Part shown: positions 1-9,804 of the stretch, piece after piece
Layout of the letters: each line of letters starts with the position of its first letter
How positions within the stretch are numbered: position 1 is the first letter of the stretch
DNA from: Xylogone sp. PMI_703
Taxonomy: Eukaryota; Ascomycota; Leotiomycetes
Assembly (NCBI GenBank): GCA_021399445.1
Contig: JAJTUQ010000005.1
Location: forward strand, 3,720,001 to 3,784,000
Direction of reading: 5' to 3'
Length of the DNA stretch: 64,000 nucleotides
Notes under the pieces: model-generated
What the model saw: only the letters and a program-made list of their open reading frames with translations
Database searches by the model: none
What the model was told of the DNA's origin: nothing
Position numbers and translations under genes: made by a program

Positions 1-1362
1 TCATGTCGGAATCATCTGGAGACTTTATGGACACATAATGGTACATCTTTTCTGCAATGAGCTGCAGCTTGATGAGGGAAATAGGCACCGTGCCGAAGCC
101 ATCTTTTAGGAGCGACCGGCAGTGATATTCTAGAACATCCATGTCTTGCAGCACCTTGGGTTTTCCGAAGCCAGTTGACATACTACATTCTTATTAGCCA
201 ATTCATCACAGTATGCAGATATTAGAAGGTTAGCTAACATAGATGATAGATAGTAACAGCCTAGATACGCCAATCTCGCCGTCGTGCTGAAAGTATTATT
301 CTCAATAAGGCCATCCATCCTCACGCCCGTGAAAGAATTCATGCTCGGATCTTCGCGATCGAGGCCAAGATCCACTGTGAGGCTGACTGCAACATTCAAA
401 TACATAAACGCCTGGTTATATTTGGGTTTGGTATAAAATGGATACCTGGACCACATTATTAATAATACTGTATCTTATACGCATGCCATCAAAGTACCTA
501 CCATGCCAGGTATATCAGCACTCCTTGGAGATAGTCGAGGCTCTTTTCCTCTTCGCAAATGACCTTGGAGCTTAAGACTCGTTTAAATTCATGCTCTAAC
601 TGATGCCGCAGCAGAGGATCTCTATAAGCCGCGGTTGTCAAGATGGACAGTAACAAGAATGGAGAAGTTCGGGCGAGTGACTGAACCGTGGCTTCGGGTG
701 GGATGACAACAAATGGGAAATAAATACATTGATGTCGATATATAGCAAGTAGTCTACGGGCTTCGTCCATAGTAACCGTGTGCTTTTCAATTGCACCAGG
801 AGGCTTGAATGCACCTGAGATAGCTTCTCTTTTGCAAACTGGATCGTCTTCAATAGGAGATGTTTCATCTTCATCAAAGATACGAGAATGATAGTTGTCG
901 AGATGTTCCAGAATTTCAGCAGAGTTGGGATAAGGTACGCCAGGAAGCTTTATTGAGATTTCCGGTACGGCTTCTGAAGTTTGTACATGGCTAGCAAATA
1001 TTTAAGTTAGTACGCGCCTTTATATTAAACTATAAGCTATATAGTAATATTCCTCCTTTCAAGGATGACGATACTTACGATGCACCGGCTGGGGCCCTTT
1101 TTGGTCGTGCTTTAGCTCTAACAGAGCACTGACTATCGGTTTGCTCGCACCTGTTGATTTTCGAAAAATGGATATGTCAGCTTTTCCTTATCTTCAAGTT
1201 GCATCTTGTATTATAAGACCGTGATAGGAATCAGTTCAATGTATCTGAAGCAACTCACCTACGGCAAGCCGAATGACCAGCTACAAATACACAACGGCTC
1301 TTCGTCGCTCGGCATGTCTCACATGCTTTCGAGGTCCTCAGTCTCGGCTGAGCTTCCTTCAT
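1..1362 (-). CDS. Zn2Cys6 fungal transcription factor, C-terminus cut by window edge
   Basis: Nuclear DNA-binding regulator of the Gal4-type zinc binuclear cluster class; target genes unknown. The start ATG is at 1362-1360. Exon 1 (1362-1259) and exon 2 (1150-1079) together encode the six-cysteine cluster, spaced C-x2-C-x6-C-x8-C-x2-C-x6-C, beginning KACETCRATKSRC; the intron at 1151-1258 falls between the fourth and fifth cysteines. Exon 3 is 990-502 and exon 4 begins at 445. The middle homology region shows the usual features (ARRLLAIYRHQC near 770, SLTVDLGLDR near 370, LGCYYLSS near 250). A further intron near 190-240 restores a reading with STGFGKP, which stays open to position 1. Length and C-terminal activation region are unknown. 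Family call is secure; function is not. Confidence 0.85.
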
Positions 1363-1759
1363 GGTCTCTGTAGAACGGTTTTCCGTGCCGAGGCAAAGTT
1401 GAGGTTGCCGTTATTCAAATATTCAGTGACTATTCTCCTGTATACTACCAGTAATTTTCAATCGCAATTTCCTCTTTGTCTTGAGGGATCTGGATATAAA
1501 AGAGGGTTCGCAGGATGAAATATAGATCCGGTCGGAAGTAGCCCAGGAGTATGTATATCCGAGCCAATCACAAATAGCAAATCTAACGCGTTGACCATGT
1601 ATAAACTCGCTGCTGATCAATATATGCACTTGAGTTACCTCTACAGTATGAGTTTGAGAGATATAAATCTTTCTGAACGCTCAATAAAATTATGTCATTT
1701 CACAGATAACTGGCCAATGAGGAGACTCCTTTCTATGTTCTCTAGAGGATAGTCAAAGA
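1363..1759. other. Intergenic, transcription-factor promoter and downstream gene 3' end
   Basis: This stretch holds the upstream region of the Zn2Cys6 gene and the 3' flank of no other gene on the plus strand. It is moderately AT-rich. I see no convincing open frame, RNA gene or repeat. Confidence 0.6.
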
Positions 1760-2743
1760 TCATGAGAGCCAAAAATCGGCAACGCATGCTCGGTGATCAG
1801 AGAGGAAAACGCCATCATCAAAGCAGTTTGCCAGCACCGCATATGAAGAAATGTGAGGCGATTCATTCTGTCTAGCAAAGATAAAGTCGATCCTACTCGG
1901 TGTATTATCCACGTATCCGAATGAAGTGTATGTCATTTCATTTCCATATCGTTTATCCTTTGGTATCAATGTGCAAACATCCACCATGCCGGAATCAATT
2001 GTCATAAGCTTATAGGCATCATCATCGGGAGGACTGTTAAAATCCCCAGCCAAGAGCAGCAGCGATGGAGAGAATTCTTTTGCAAAGTCGTTGATGGTCA
2101 CTAATAATCCACGGGCGCTCATTCGTCGAGCTTGTGTTCCTTGATGATCTAGATGCGTGCACATAATCGCTACATTCTGGCCTGTCCTCCGATGCTTAAA
2201 TCCTCCTATTGTAACAAGCCTGTTGCAGGCGGCATCCCATCCCCTAGAGGGTACTAACGGGGTCTCACTGAGCCAAAAGGTCATGCTCTTCTCCAGGTGC
2301 CATATATCTGACCGGTAAAGAATAGGATTATACTCTCCAGCTTTCTTGCCGTCATCCCGTCCCACTCCAATGTAATCCCAGGAAGCTCCAAAATCACTAC
2401 TGTGATTGAGAGAGTTCATTATATCAATTAGTTGAGTATGGAGAACTTCCTGAAGACAGATAAATGTTGTGGGAGGGTTGTGTGCGTGGAATTCTAATTG
2501 AGCACAGAGACGATGGCAGCGCACTTCCCATCTTTCTTCTCCCTTCAAGGGCGAATCTGTCGCATATCGGATGTTATGCGAGATAAGCCGTATGGGTAGT
2601 CTCATATGTTCGTCTTTACCGCCAGTAATTCCTTGTTCGGAAACTGGTTCCTGCATTCTTGAAGAAACACTTTCTTTCACTGAACCTCTCAAATTCCGAG
2701 TCATAATGCACCTAAGAAATCCAGGACTTGCCTGCTTGTTCAA
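1760..2743 (-). CDS. Endonuclease/exonuclease/phosphatase (EEP) family protein
   Basis: Intronless 327-residue protein with the DNase I-like EEP fold. The metal and catalytic motifs are in order: SHNIR (the Asn motif, about residue 54), FICLQEV (metal-binding Glu, about 97), THLDHQG (about 197), GDFNS (Asp-x-Asn, about 234) and the C-terminal SDHRACVADF (Asp-His pair, about 317). This set matches fungal EEP proteins that hydrolyse phosphodiester or phosphomonoester bonds; it could act on nucleic acid, nucleotides or phosphoinositides, and the sequence does not decide. No signal peptide or membrane segment is evident. The start may be an internal Met (MTRNL, MQEPV or MRLPIRL) because the first 45 or so residues show no conserved motif. 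It lies head-to-head with the membrane protein gene at 3251. Confidence 0.8.
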   Translation of the reverse strand: MNKQASPGFLRCIMTRNLRGSVKESVSSRMQEPVSEQGITGGKDEHMRLPIRLISHNIRYATDSPLKGEERWEVRCHRLCAQLEFHAHNPPTTFICLQEVLHTQLIDIMNSLNHSSDFGASWDYIGVGRDDGKKAGEYNPILYRSDIWHLEKSMTFWLSETPLVPSRGWDAACNRLVTIGGFKHRRTGQNVAIMCTHLDHQGTQARRMSARGLLVTINDFAKEFSPSLLLLAGDFNSPPDDDAYKLMTIDSGMVDVCTLIPKDKRYGNEMTYTSFGYVDNTPSRIDFIFARQNESPHISSYAVLANCFDDGVFLSDHRACVADFWLS

Positions 2744-3250
2744 TTGAGACTACTGTGATCAATTCAAATGAAATAAGCAGGCATGGATATAATTTTCACG
2801 GGATGTAGACCATATGTATCTAATTATACTTATTCTCAACATAAGCAATCTGATAGCACCTATCTTTGAAGTTGAATATAAGCAATCCAGCTTAAAGATG
2901 TTCACGTCGAAGCCCCGCATTTTCGGTTAGCGACTCCTCCAATCACGCTGATTAATCATGTTGCTATGACAACCATGACATTATTGACGTTCAGCCTCCC
3001 GATTTCTCGCCTCGACAATTTCCCAGCCTCGCGCTTTCTACGAAGGTTGGCAGGCGAACTGGCATAAACCGGTTCCCAGCTTCCAACAACTCGTCCACTC
3101 TATCCGTTCTACACATTAATTATTCATCTCAACCAAATTGTCTTTCAAACAATCTGTACAGCAATCATTGACTGTTAGTTACTATACGGATATATTCTTT
3201 TTGCTCTGGTAGTTCCCAGTTCTCAAACGGCGGTATCGCCCAAGGGCACA
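2744..3250. promoter_or_regulatory. Divergent intergenic region, EEP gene and membrane-protein gene
   Basis: About 500 bases separate two divergent start codons, so promoters for both genes should lie here. The plus-strand side becomes pyrimidine-rich toward the ATG at 3251, as fungal leaders often do. I see no further gene. Confidence 0.5.
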
Positions 3251-4597
3251 ATGGCACCAGTTCCAGATACCGACCGCTCCTCATCGATTCTCAAATCATA
3301 CCTCTCAACAACCCTTAAACGAGCTCCTGCCTCAGCAAGCATCTCTGAAGCAGCTACCACTGTAGTGCGAAAGACTAGAGAGCTCATCTCGAGAGATGAT
3401 CAGCCTCTACCTGACTACAGCAGTGGTGTGACTCCTCCCGATAAGATCGACAACAAAGCATTCTTTGCATTATTTGCTCTGATCGGTGTCGGCATTGTCA
3501 TTACTGGTATATGGTTCTTCTTCTGGGCTAAAAATGGAGGGATCTACTTCACCGATCACGATTGGGAGGACTACAAAAGTACGGTATTGAGAAGAAAAGG
3601 ACCGAATGGTACAACACTCAGTGGCGCTACTGAATCAACAGACCTTGGTGGTGGCAGTATTTACCACAGTGAAACTAGGTCCATATGGGGAAGAAAGAAG
3701 AAGGCCAAGCAGTTCAAGGACTTCGATGAGGAGGGTAGCAGTCTCAGTGGTAGCCAGGTAACCAATGAAATGACTGAGGTACCGTACCGTGATGACGCTA
3801 CTGTGCCATCTTCCAGAGGTGAAAAGAAGAAGAAGAAAGCCAAGAAGAGTCGCAAGGACCCCAACATTGAGGAAGAGGTTGACATCAGTGTACAAGAAGC
3901 CATGCGTGCTTACCGCAATGAAAAACCTGCAAGAGTTGGCGGTATCAATAAAGAATCTGAGGCCAGCTCCTGGGATGGATCCAACACTCACGGAAGTGAG
4001 GTTTCTTCAGATCTCCTGTCCAACCGTCAGGTTACTCCTACGACTACACCAACCAAGTCCCGCAAGGAGAAGAAGGATAATCGCTCTAGCCGCACTCCGG
4101 GAATCCGAAAGGTCATGCCTTCCACTATTGAGAGACCAAACAATCAATGGAGTCGCAGCGTAGCTGATAACAGTACTACACTTCATGAAGAGGAAGAACC
4201 GGGTCAAGACCTTCGCTCTGAGACATCCAAGCCTCAGGAAAATGGTCGTCCAGCTCGTCGGGACTTCAGTTTCAGAGTCGGAGATGACAGTGTAGTTGAT
4301 CCCGAAGAATCACGGAGGCGCTCAAAAGCCAATGCTGAATCCCGCCGTTCTGAAAGACGAGCTCGCCGGGAGAGTCGTAGTCCTACGAAGAGACTTCCAC
4401 CTCCGATCACTGAATCTGAAGTGGGAACCTTTGTCAGTGGAGAATCTAGCGACCTAGGCACTAAGAGTTACCACCATGTTATTCCTGGCCTGTCATCCAC
4501 TGTGGGAAGTGACTACGCGGAGGAAAAACGAAAGCGAAGAGGTGGTGGAGGCTACAGGAGGGAGAGGAACAGCATTGATGATGACGAATTGGACTGA
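3251..4597 (+). CDS. Single-pass membrane protein with long charged disordered tail, unknown function
   Basis: Intronless, 448 residues, family not recognised. Residues 1-70 are Ser/Thr-rich and include PLPDYSS, a possible PY-like element. One strong transmembrane segment spans about residues 72-92 (ALFALIGVGIVITGIWFFFW). It is followed by the aromatic stretch GGIYFTDHDWEDYKSTVLRR. From about residue 140 the protein is low-complexity, with Lys/Arg patches (KKKKKAKKSRK at about 192), Ser/Glu runs and a very basic region near 360-385. This predicts a bitopic protein with a large soluble basic tail, topology uncertain. The basic runs could be nuclear-localisation-like or bind acidic membranes; that is inference. 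No catalytic motif is visible. Confidence 0.75.
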   Translation: MAPVPDTDRSSSILKSYLSTTLKRAPASASISEAATTVVRKTRELISRDDQPLPDYSSGVTPPDKIDNKAFFALFALIGVGIVITGIWFFFWAKNGGIYFTDHDWEDYKSTVLRRKGPNGTTLSGATESTDLGGGSIYHSETRSIWGRKKKAKQFKDFDEEGSSLSGSQVTNEMTEVPYRDDATVPSSRGEKKKKKAKKSRKDPNIEEEVDISVQEAMRAYRNEKPARVGGINKESEASSWDGSNTHGSEVSSDLLSNRQVTPTTTPTKSRKEKKDNRSSRTPGIRKVMPSTIERPNNQWSRSVADNSTTLHEEEEPGQDLRSETSKPQENGRPARRDFSFRVGDDSVVDPEESRRRSKANAESRRSERRARRESRSPTKRLPPPITESEVGTFVSGESSDLGTKSYHHVIPGLSSTVGSDYAEEKRKRRGGGGYRRERNSIDDDELD

Positions 4598-4899
4598 TGT
4601 GGTTAATGAAAACAAGGTAACGGAAATTGAAAACTTAGGCTTGAGGGTGATGATTTTGTGTGACTGTGGCATATCTGGAGTTGGGAACCTGGAATAATGT
4701 AGTGTATGGTTTGATGTTTTCTCCTATTAGCACAGGAAGGTATGATGTAAAGTTTATAGTCAACAGCCAATGAATTACAATCAATTGATGAGATAGATAT
4801 ATGCACCCGGCTCTGTGTCCCTTACATCTGATATATGGACAGTGATATGCATTCCCTTTTATATGTAAAGGGTATTATTACGCCAATTTCTTTATATGA
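4598..4899. other. Convergent 3' flanks
   Basis: About 300 bases between two converging genes. It is AT-rich with no gene visible and should contain both 3' UTRs and polyadenylation sites. Confidence 0.6.
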
Positions 4900-5599
4900 T
4901 CATTCTTTCTTCTTCCCTTCATCAGCAGCCAAAATAGCCTCGACCTTGGTCACTTTCTCGGAAAAATGCTGCCTTTTATCGGTTCTTTCACTTTAATCAG
5001 CGTCTGCTATCATCAATCTTCAGTGTGGTAGATCTACCTAGTTCCAATGCGGATATCCGTCTGTACTCGAGCAACACCATTTTGATGCACTAAACTGTGT
5101 GCTTGACCTATTAACTTGGTCACGGCATCCCAAGGCCCTTCTATATAAGGTGTTAGTGAAAAGAGCTAAGGTTGGATACAGCCAGAAACCAGAGGTTAGA
5201 ATGAGGACATGAGATTATGCTACATATTCCACGGGTAGAAATAGAAGTTGAAGTGTATGTTATGCAATGGAAACGAGGGATAGCGAGTTTGAAGAAAATA
5301 AAAAAGAATAGTGCAGCTCTATAAAGGACCTACCGACAGTAGTCCCAGCAGAATGTAAAGAATAGTCCAGCCCACTTGCTTTCATGAGTCTTTGGACGGC
5401 TGCAATCTCAGCCGAGACTGAGGCCGTCGGAGTTCCTATCTACAAATACATACATGTTAGAATACTTCTGTCCCTCACCTTGAGATTTCACTTCGAACAG
5501 GGGATGCAGATAGAGGTATGAGATGCATACTGGGATGAGACAGAAGTCTGCGACACAGACCTCCGGCGTTGGGATGTTGGCATAATCTATATTCGACAT
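4900..5599 (-). CDS. ECM15: ECM15-like protein, UPF0045/MTH1187 thiamine-binding fold
   Basis: Small soluble protein of the MTH1187/YkoF-like family, whose members bind thiamine or related pyrimidines; the yeast ECM15 phenotype concerns the cell wall. Four exons can be placed: 5599-5531, 5439-5334, 5140-5038 and 4984-4900, totalling 121 codons with consistent phases, giving 120 residues. Hallmarks read in order: VCVADFCLIPIGT at the N-terminus (first beta strand), SVSAEIAAVQRLMKASGLDY, the family signature HSAGTTVEGPWDAV, then ARVQTDIRIGTR and a lysine-rich C-terminus. The length equals the usual family length. The last acceptor (GAAAG at 4985) was chosen because it restores the conserved RTDK reading. 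The gene is divergent from coronin, with tRNA-Val between them. Confidence 0.85.
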
Positions 5600-6206
5600 T
5601 ATAATGATTGAATTCAAGCTCTGTATGTACACCGTTTAGAATTGGCCACTTGTGTTGCTTATCTATGAAATATTAGTACTCAAGAGCCACGAGGTGGGGT
5701 TTCCAGGACCTCTACTGAAGGTAGAATTCCGAAATTCGGGATTAGCGGGGTAAATAGTCACAGTAGATCTATAAAAGTAGAATCCAGTTACAAAACTACC
5801 AGAAACTCTCAGGTCGTTTTCAATGGCAGTATTATGCCTTATCTGGTTAATTGAGCTCCCAGCAGATTTTGCTAATGAACATTGATTCTACGTAGAGCTC
5901 TACTGTACAATTGCTTGTGTTTGTATAGTACTAATCGTCTTCGCTCTAACTATATGATCAAACATTATGAATATACGTTTGGGATTTAATTCGTTACTCT
6001 TCGATTCACCCCACTGTAAATCTTTCATAGCAAAAGAGAGGCATCGGATTTCACGCCACTTCATACTCTTGTACAAGAGTAAAGTCTCGTCATGCAGCCT
6101 AAATTGCTGTAGAGGTGCACAGCTGCAACAAGGACACGCCTTCAGGCAAGCTAGTAAAAAGACGCAAAAAGGAATGAAAATGAGAGCAAAATAATGCAAA
6201 ATAAAT
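5600..6206. other. Intergenic, AT-rich
   Basis: Upstream region of the ECM15-like gene and 3' flank of the tRNA. Short open frames at about 5900-6194 overlap each other on both strands and show no protein-like composition. No gene called. Confidence 0.55.
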
Positions 6207-6293
6207 TAGTCGTACTGAGGATCGAACTCAGAACCATCTCGGATCAAGTGTTCATTTGTGAACGAGATATCATAACCATTAGACCATACGACT
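6207..6293 (-). tRNA. tV(CAC): tRNA-Val (anticodon CAC) with a 14-base intron
   Basis: The minus strand folds as a tRNA. The seven-pair acceptor stem is AGTCGTA with TACGACT. The D-arm has GG in AATGGTTA, the T-stem is CTGAG/CTCAG with loop TTCGATC, and the discriminator is A. The anticodon stem TCTCG/CGAGA encloses U-U-C-A-C-A, giving anticodon CAC. A 14-base intron follows position 37, the canonical nuclear position, and removal leaves 73 bases. A T-run (TTATTTTG) just past the 3' end fits RNA polymerase III termination. The isotype rests on the loop position forced by the five-pair stem. Confidence 0.85.
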
Positions 6294-6811
6294 TAATTCT
6301 GATTAAGCGAGCCCCTATTTGATTTTATACGCTCAGAGAAAGGCTAGCGAGTCTTTCTCACGTTTCATGGAGCAGGCGGTGAAACGACGAGGTGGAACAT
6401 CCGTTGTGGGTACAAGGCTAGAAGTAGGATGGGCGGGAGAGGGTGATCTCGTTCGCGGTTTAGCGGTCGTAACTGGACGACGGTGCCCTCTCAAGCTTAA
6501 AAGGACCCCTTTGACATAACGGAGAAGTTAAGAGATTGCAAGAAGAATTTAGCTAGGTGTAATTTGTAGCTTAATTGGCTTTCTCGCTGAAATTATTGCT
6601 CCAAATAACCGTTAGGAATCAGTAAGTTTGCGTTGGGCTTCAGCTTCTATCCAGGGACTTGTTAAATCCACCGCTATCTTTGGCGCGGCGTCAGCCTCCT
6701 TCAACTTCACACCTCGACCACAACTAACCTGCACTTATCCTTTCCAGACTGCCTTCAAGCAAACAGCTCTCCAGACAGATCCATTTTAGATTTCACAGCA
6801 CATGATTGGGG
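6294..6811. promoter_or_regulatory. Upstream region of coronin and tRNA-Val
   Basis: About 500 bases between the tRNA 5' end and the coronin ATG. Pyrimidine-rich leader sequence occurs just before 6812. The small plus-strand frame at 6319-6519 has no recognisable features and is not called. Confidence 0.5.
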
Positions 6812-9049
6812 ATGGCAGGTAGATTTGTGCGCGCGTCGAAATATCGTAAGCTTATTTTCATTTCTTTCCCTTCCTGCATCGAGGCACGAGAGCAGCACAG
6901 CAAAGACAATTTGAACTGGAACTTGAGCGCAATTAACGCAGTTCTCTAGGACACGTATTCGGGAAGCCAACCAGAAAGGAAGCTTGTTATGACAACTTGC
7001 ACATCAGTCGCAATGCGTGGGACACAAACTTGGTGAAGGTGAGCTGGCACCTCGTCATAAGCTTGCATGACTTTCTGCATATGATGTTCTTGCGAAGCCT
7101 TACTTATACGTGCTTGCTGCAAAGGTCAACCCCGAATATTTGGCTGTGAACTGGGAAGCGAGTGGTGGCGGTGCTTTTGCTGTAATCCCGCTCAATGAAA
7201 AGGGAAGGCTGCCTGAGCAGATTCCATTGTTTCGAGGACACACTGCAGCTGTATTGGACACTGACTGGTACGGTTGTCAGCTATATTTGATCTTCTGAAT
7301 GTGAGGGCTGATCGAAGCTAGGAATCCGTTCAACGACCGGATCATTGCTTCCGGTTCAGATGATGGTAAAGTGTTCATATGGCAGGTTCCTCAAGGGTTT
7401 ACTCTATACCACGATGGAGACGAACCACAAGATGTTGAGCCGCTGAGTAGACTTTCTGGGCATTCTAGGTATGTTTGTAATTGCTGAACAGAGGGAAGCT
7501 CTAATATCTGGTAGAAAAGTTGGTCAGGTCCTTTTTAACCCCGCGGCTGAAAACATCCTCGCCTCTGCTTCTGGAGACTACACTATCAAGCTATGGGATA
7601 TTTCCAGTGGTACTCCACATTTGACCCTCAAGCACAATGATATAGTCCAGTCACTATCCTGGAGCGCCAATGGAGCCATGCTGGCTACGACTTCCCGTGA
7701 CAAGAAGCTCCGTATTTGGGATACCCGCCAGGAGCGGGTAGCGCATGAAGTTTCAGGGCATACCGGTGCGAAGAACAGTCGTGTTGTTTGGATGGGTGAA
7801 CACAATCGACTTGCTACAACTGGTTTCAGTAAGATGAGCGACCGTCAGATGGCCCTTTGGGATGTAGGGAATCCAGCCGAGCCTATCGGAGGGTTTACTG
7901 TCCTTGACTCTATTTCTGGAGTGTGCATGCCATTCTGGGGTGAGATTCTCATAGTTATTGTTATATTTCGTTCTAGCTAACATACTATTTAGACGATGGA
8001 ACCCAATGTCTATACCTTGCAGGCAAAGGTGATGGCAATATTCGGTATTTCGAATATGAGAACGATAAATTTGAATTTTTGTCCGAATACAAGTCTGGTG
8101 ATCCTCAACGTGGCATGGCCTTCCTCCCAAGACGCGGTCTGGATGTGAGTAGCGTCACGAGTGCAAATTTCTAAGTCTCATTCTAATATCTCCCCAGGTC
8201 CGTGAAAACGAGGTGATGAGAGCTTACAAGACTGTCAACGATAGCTATATTGAGCCCATCTCTTTCACTGTCCCTCGACGTGCAGAAGTCTTCCAGTCAG
8301 ATATTTATCCCCCTGCTATTGGTCTCAAGCCAGCTGTTTCAGGCGCAGATTGGCTTGCTGGAAAGGACGGCGTTCCAGCTAAGATCGATCTTGAAAGTAT
8401 TTACGAAGGAAATGCGCCAAAAGAAGTTCCAGCAGATTATAAACCACCTACTACTGCCCCAGCACCGGCGGCTGCGGCTAAGCCAGTATCTCCAGCACCA
8501 CAGAAAGAGCCTGAAGCTCCAGTTTCTGCTACATCACGCGGTCCTCCACCAAGCATGGCTGAACAGAAAGGCTCTATTTCGGCAATGGCATCCAAGTTCC
8601 AGGATAATGACGATGATGATGACAAAGATATGGAGGAGTCATCCAGTTTTGATGAAGTGTCTGTTCGTACCCAAAAGACAGTTCCTGCGGCTGCCAAGGC
8701 CACACCTGCTCCCGTTAGCATCGCCCCCACAGTAACCTCTCCACCACAAGCTTCTCCGGCCAGTCAACCTGTACCAGTTAAAGCAGCAGCACCAGTAGCT
8801 TCACAGACCGCAACCCCTGCAGCCTCTCAAGCCACGGAGAATAGCACCAGTAGGGTCGAAAACACTCTTGAACAGATTAAGGCTATGCTTGAGGCTCAAA
8901 CTAGAACTATCACTGCGCAGAGCGAGAAAATTGGGTTGCTCGCGAGAGAAGTTGATACACTGAAGATGCAGGTTGGCGGTCAGTCCACAAGCGACCAGAG
9001 CGAGAGAATAAGACAACTGGAGTTGGAATTGGAGGCCGCAAGGTCCTAG
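6812..9049 (+). CDS. CRN1: Coronin, actin-binding WD40 protein
   Basis: Binds F-actin and Arp2/3 and acts at cortical actin patches during endocytosis and hyphal growth. Seven exons (6812-6845, 6950-7038, 7125-7267, 7322-7468, 7515-7939, 7993-8144, 8198-9049) give 613 residues with all phases consistent. The N-terminus MAGRFVRASKYRHVFG is the coronin signature. WD repeats follow (FRGHTAAVLDTDW, IIASGSDDGKVFIWQ, LASASGDYTIKLWD, LATTSRDKKLRIWD) to about residue 330. The C-terminal extension blade has FTVPRRAEVFQSDIYPP. A Pro/Ala-rich acidic linker with a run of Asp leads to a terminal coiled coil (ENTLEQIKAMLEAQ to the end) for trimerisation. It converges with CTP synthase. Confidence 0.95.
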
Positions 9050-9804
9050 TATAGGAGTTATTGTAGCTGATGTGTAGGGGGTCCTGACGAAGAAACGTGC
9101 AACTGTATGGTGGACATAGTAAAATTTTAGCGTAAATAGCGAATTTAACCAATTTACTCGCCTAATATTCATTTACTGTGCTCCATTCAAGCCAGGTCCT
9201 ATATTATATGCTGCTAACTCAAATGACAAGGACTATCTCGTGGCTAATCCGAATAACTGTAATGAGATGTGGGCTCTATAAGGAGACATGTTCCACTAAT
9301 CGCCTAGTAGCTCCGATGAGGTAGACGCTGGATATCTTGTATGAAAGTTAGATCCGGTTGTTATCACGGTATCTATGCACCGGGAATGATCTTCCCCTGA
9401 TAGGTTATAGGCTTGTCTCAGTCTAGCAGTCCATAGCAGTCACAGATCGACAGGTAAATATGCATCACGAATGACGTTTTCCCTGAGTTTATACTAATGG
9501 ATACAATGCATTAGAAACCTAGAAAAGGTACCATATAGCGTTTTGCTAGCAACTTTTTCATCTTCATAGGAATACTAGGGAAAATGTGGCTCCTAGAAAG
9601 TATCAGATTCTCTAGATTAACAGTCTGCTTGCTAACTAATTACTACAGGAGATTCTGATCATCCGTATATTTCTAATTAGCGAGTTCTATAAACCAAATC
9701 ACGGCAGTATATCTTTTTCTAGAAAAATTCAAAACCAACCCACAAATCTATAATACAGTTTTCGGCTAAACACCCAACTTCCTATTTTTTTATTCTCTCA
9801 GTTC
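9050..9804. other. Convergent 3' flanks of coronin and CTP synthase
   Basis: 755 bases, strongly AT-rich, with no open frame that looks coding. It should hold the two 3' UTRs. No repeat was recognised. Confidence 0.55.
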
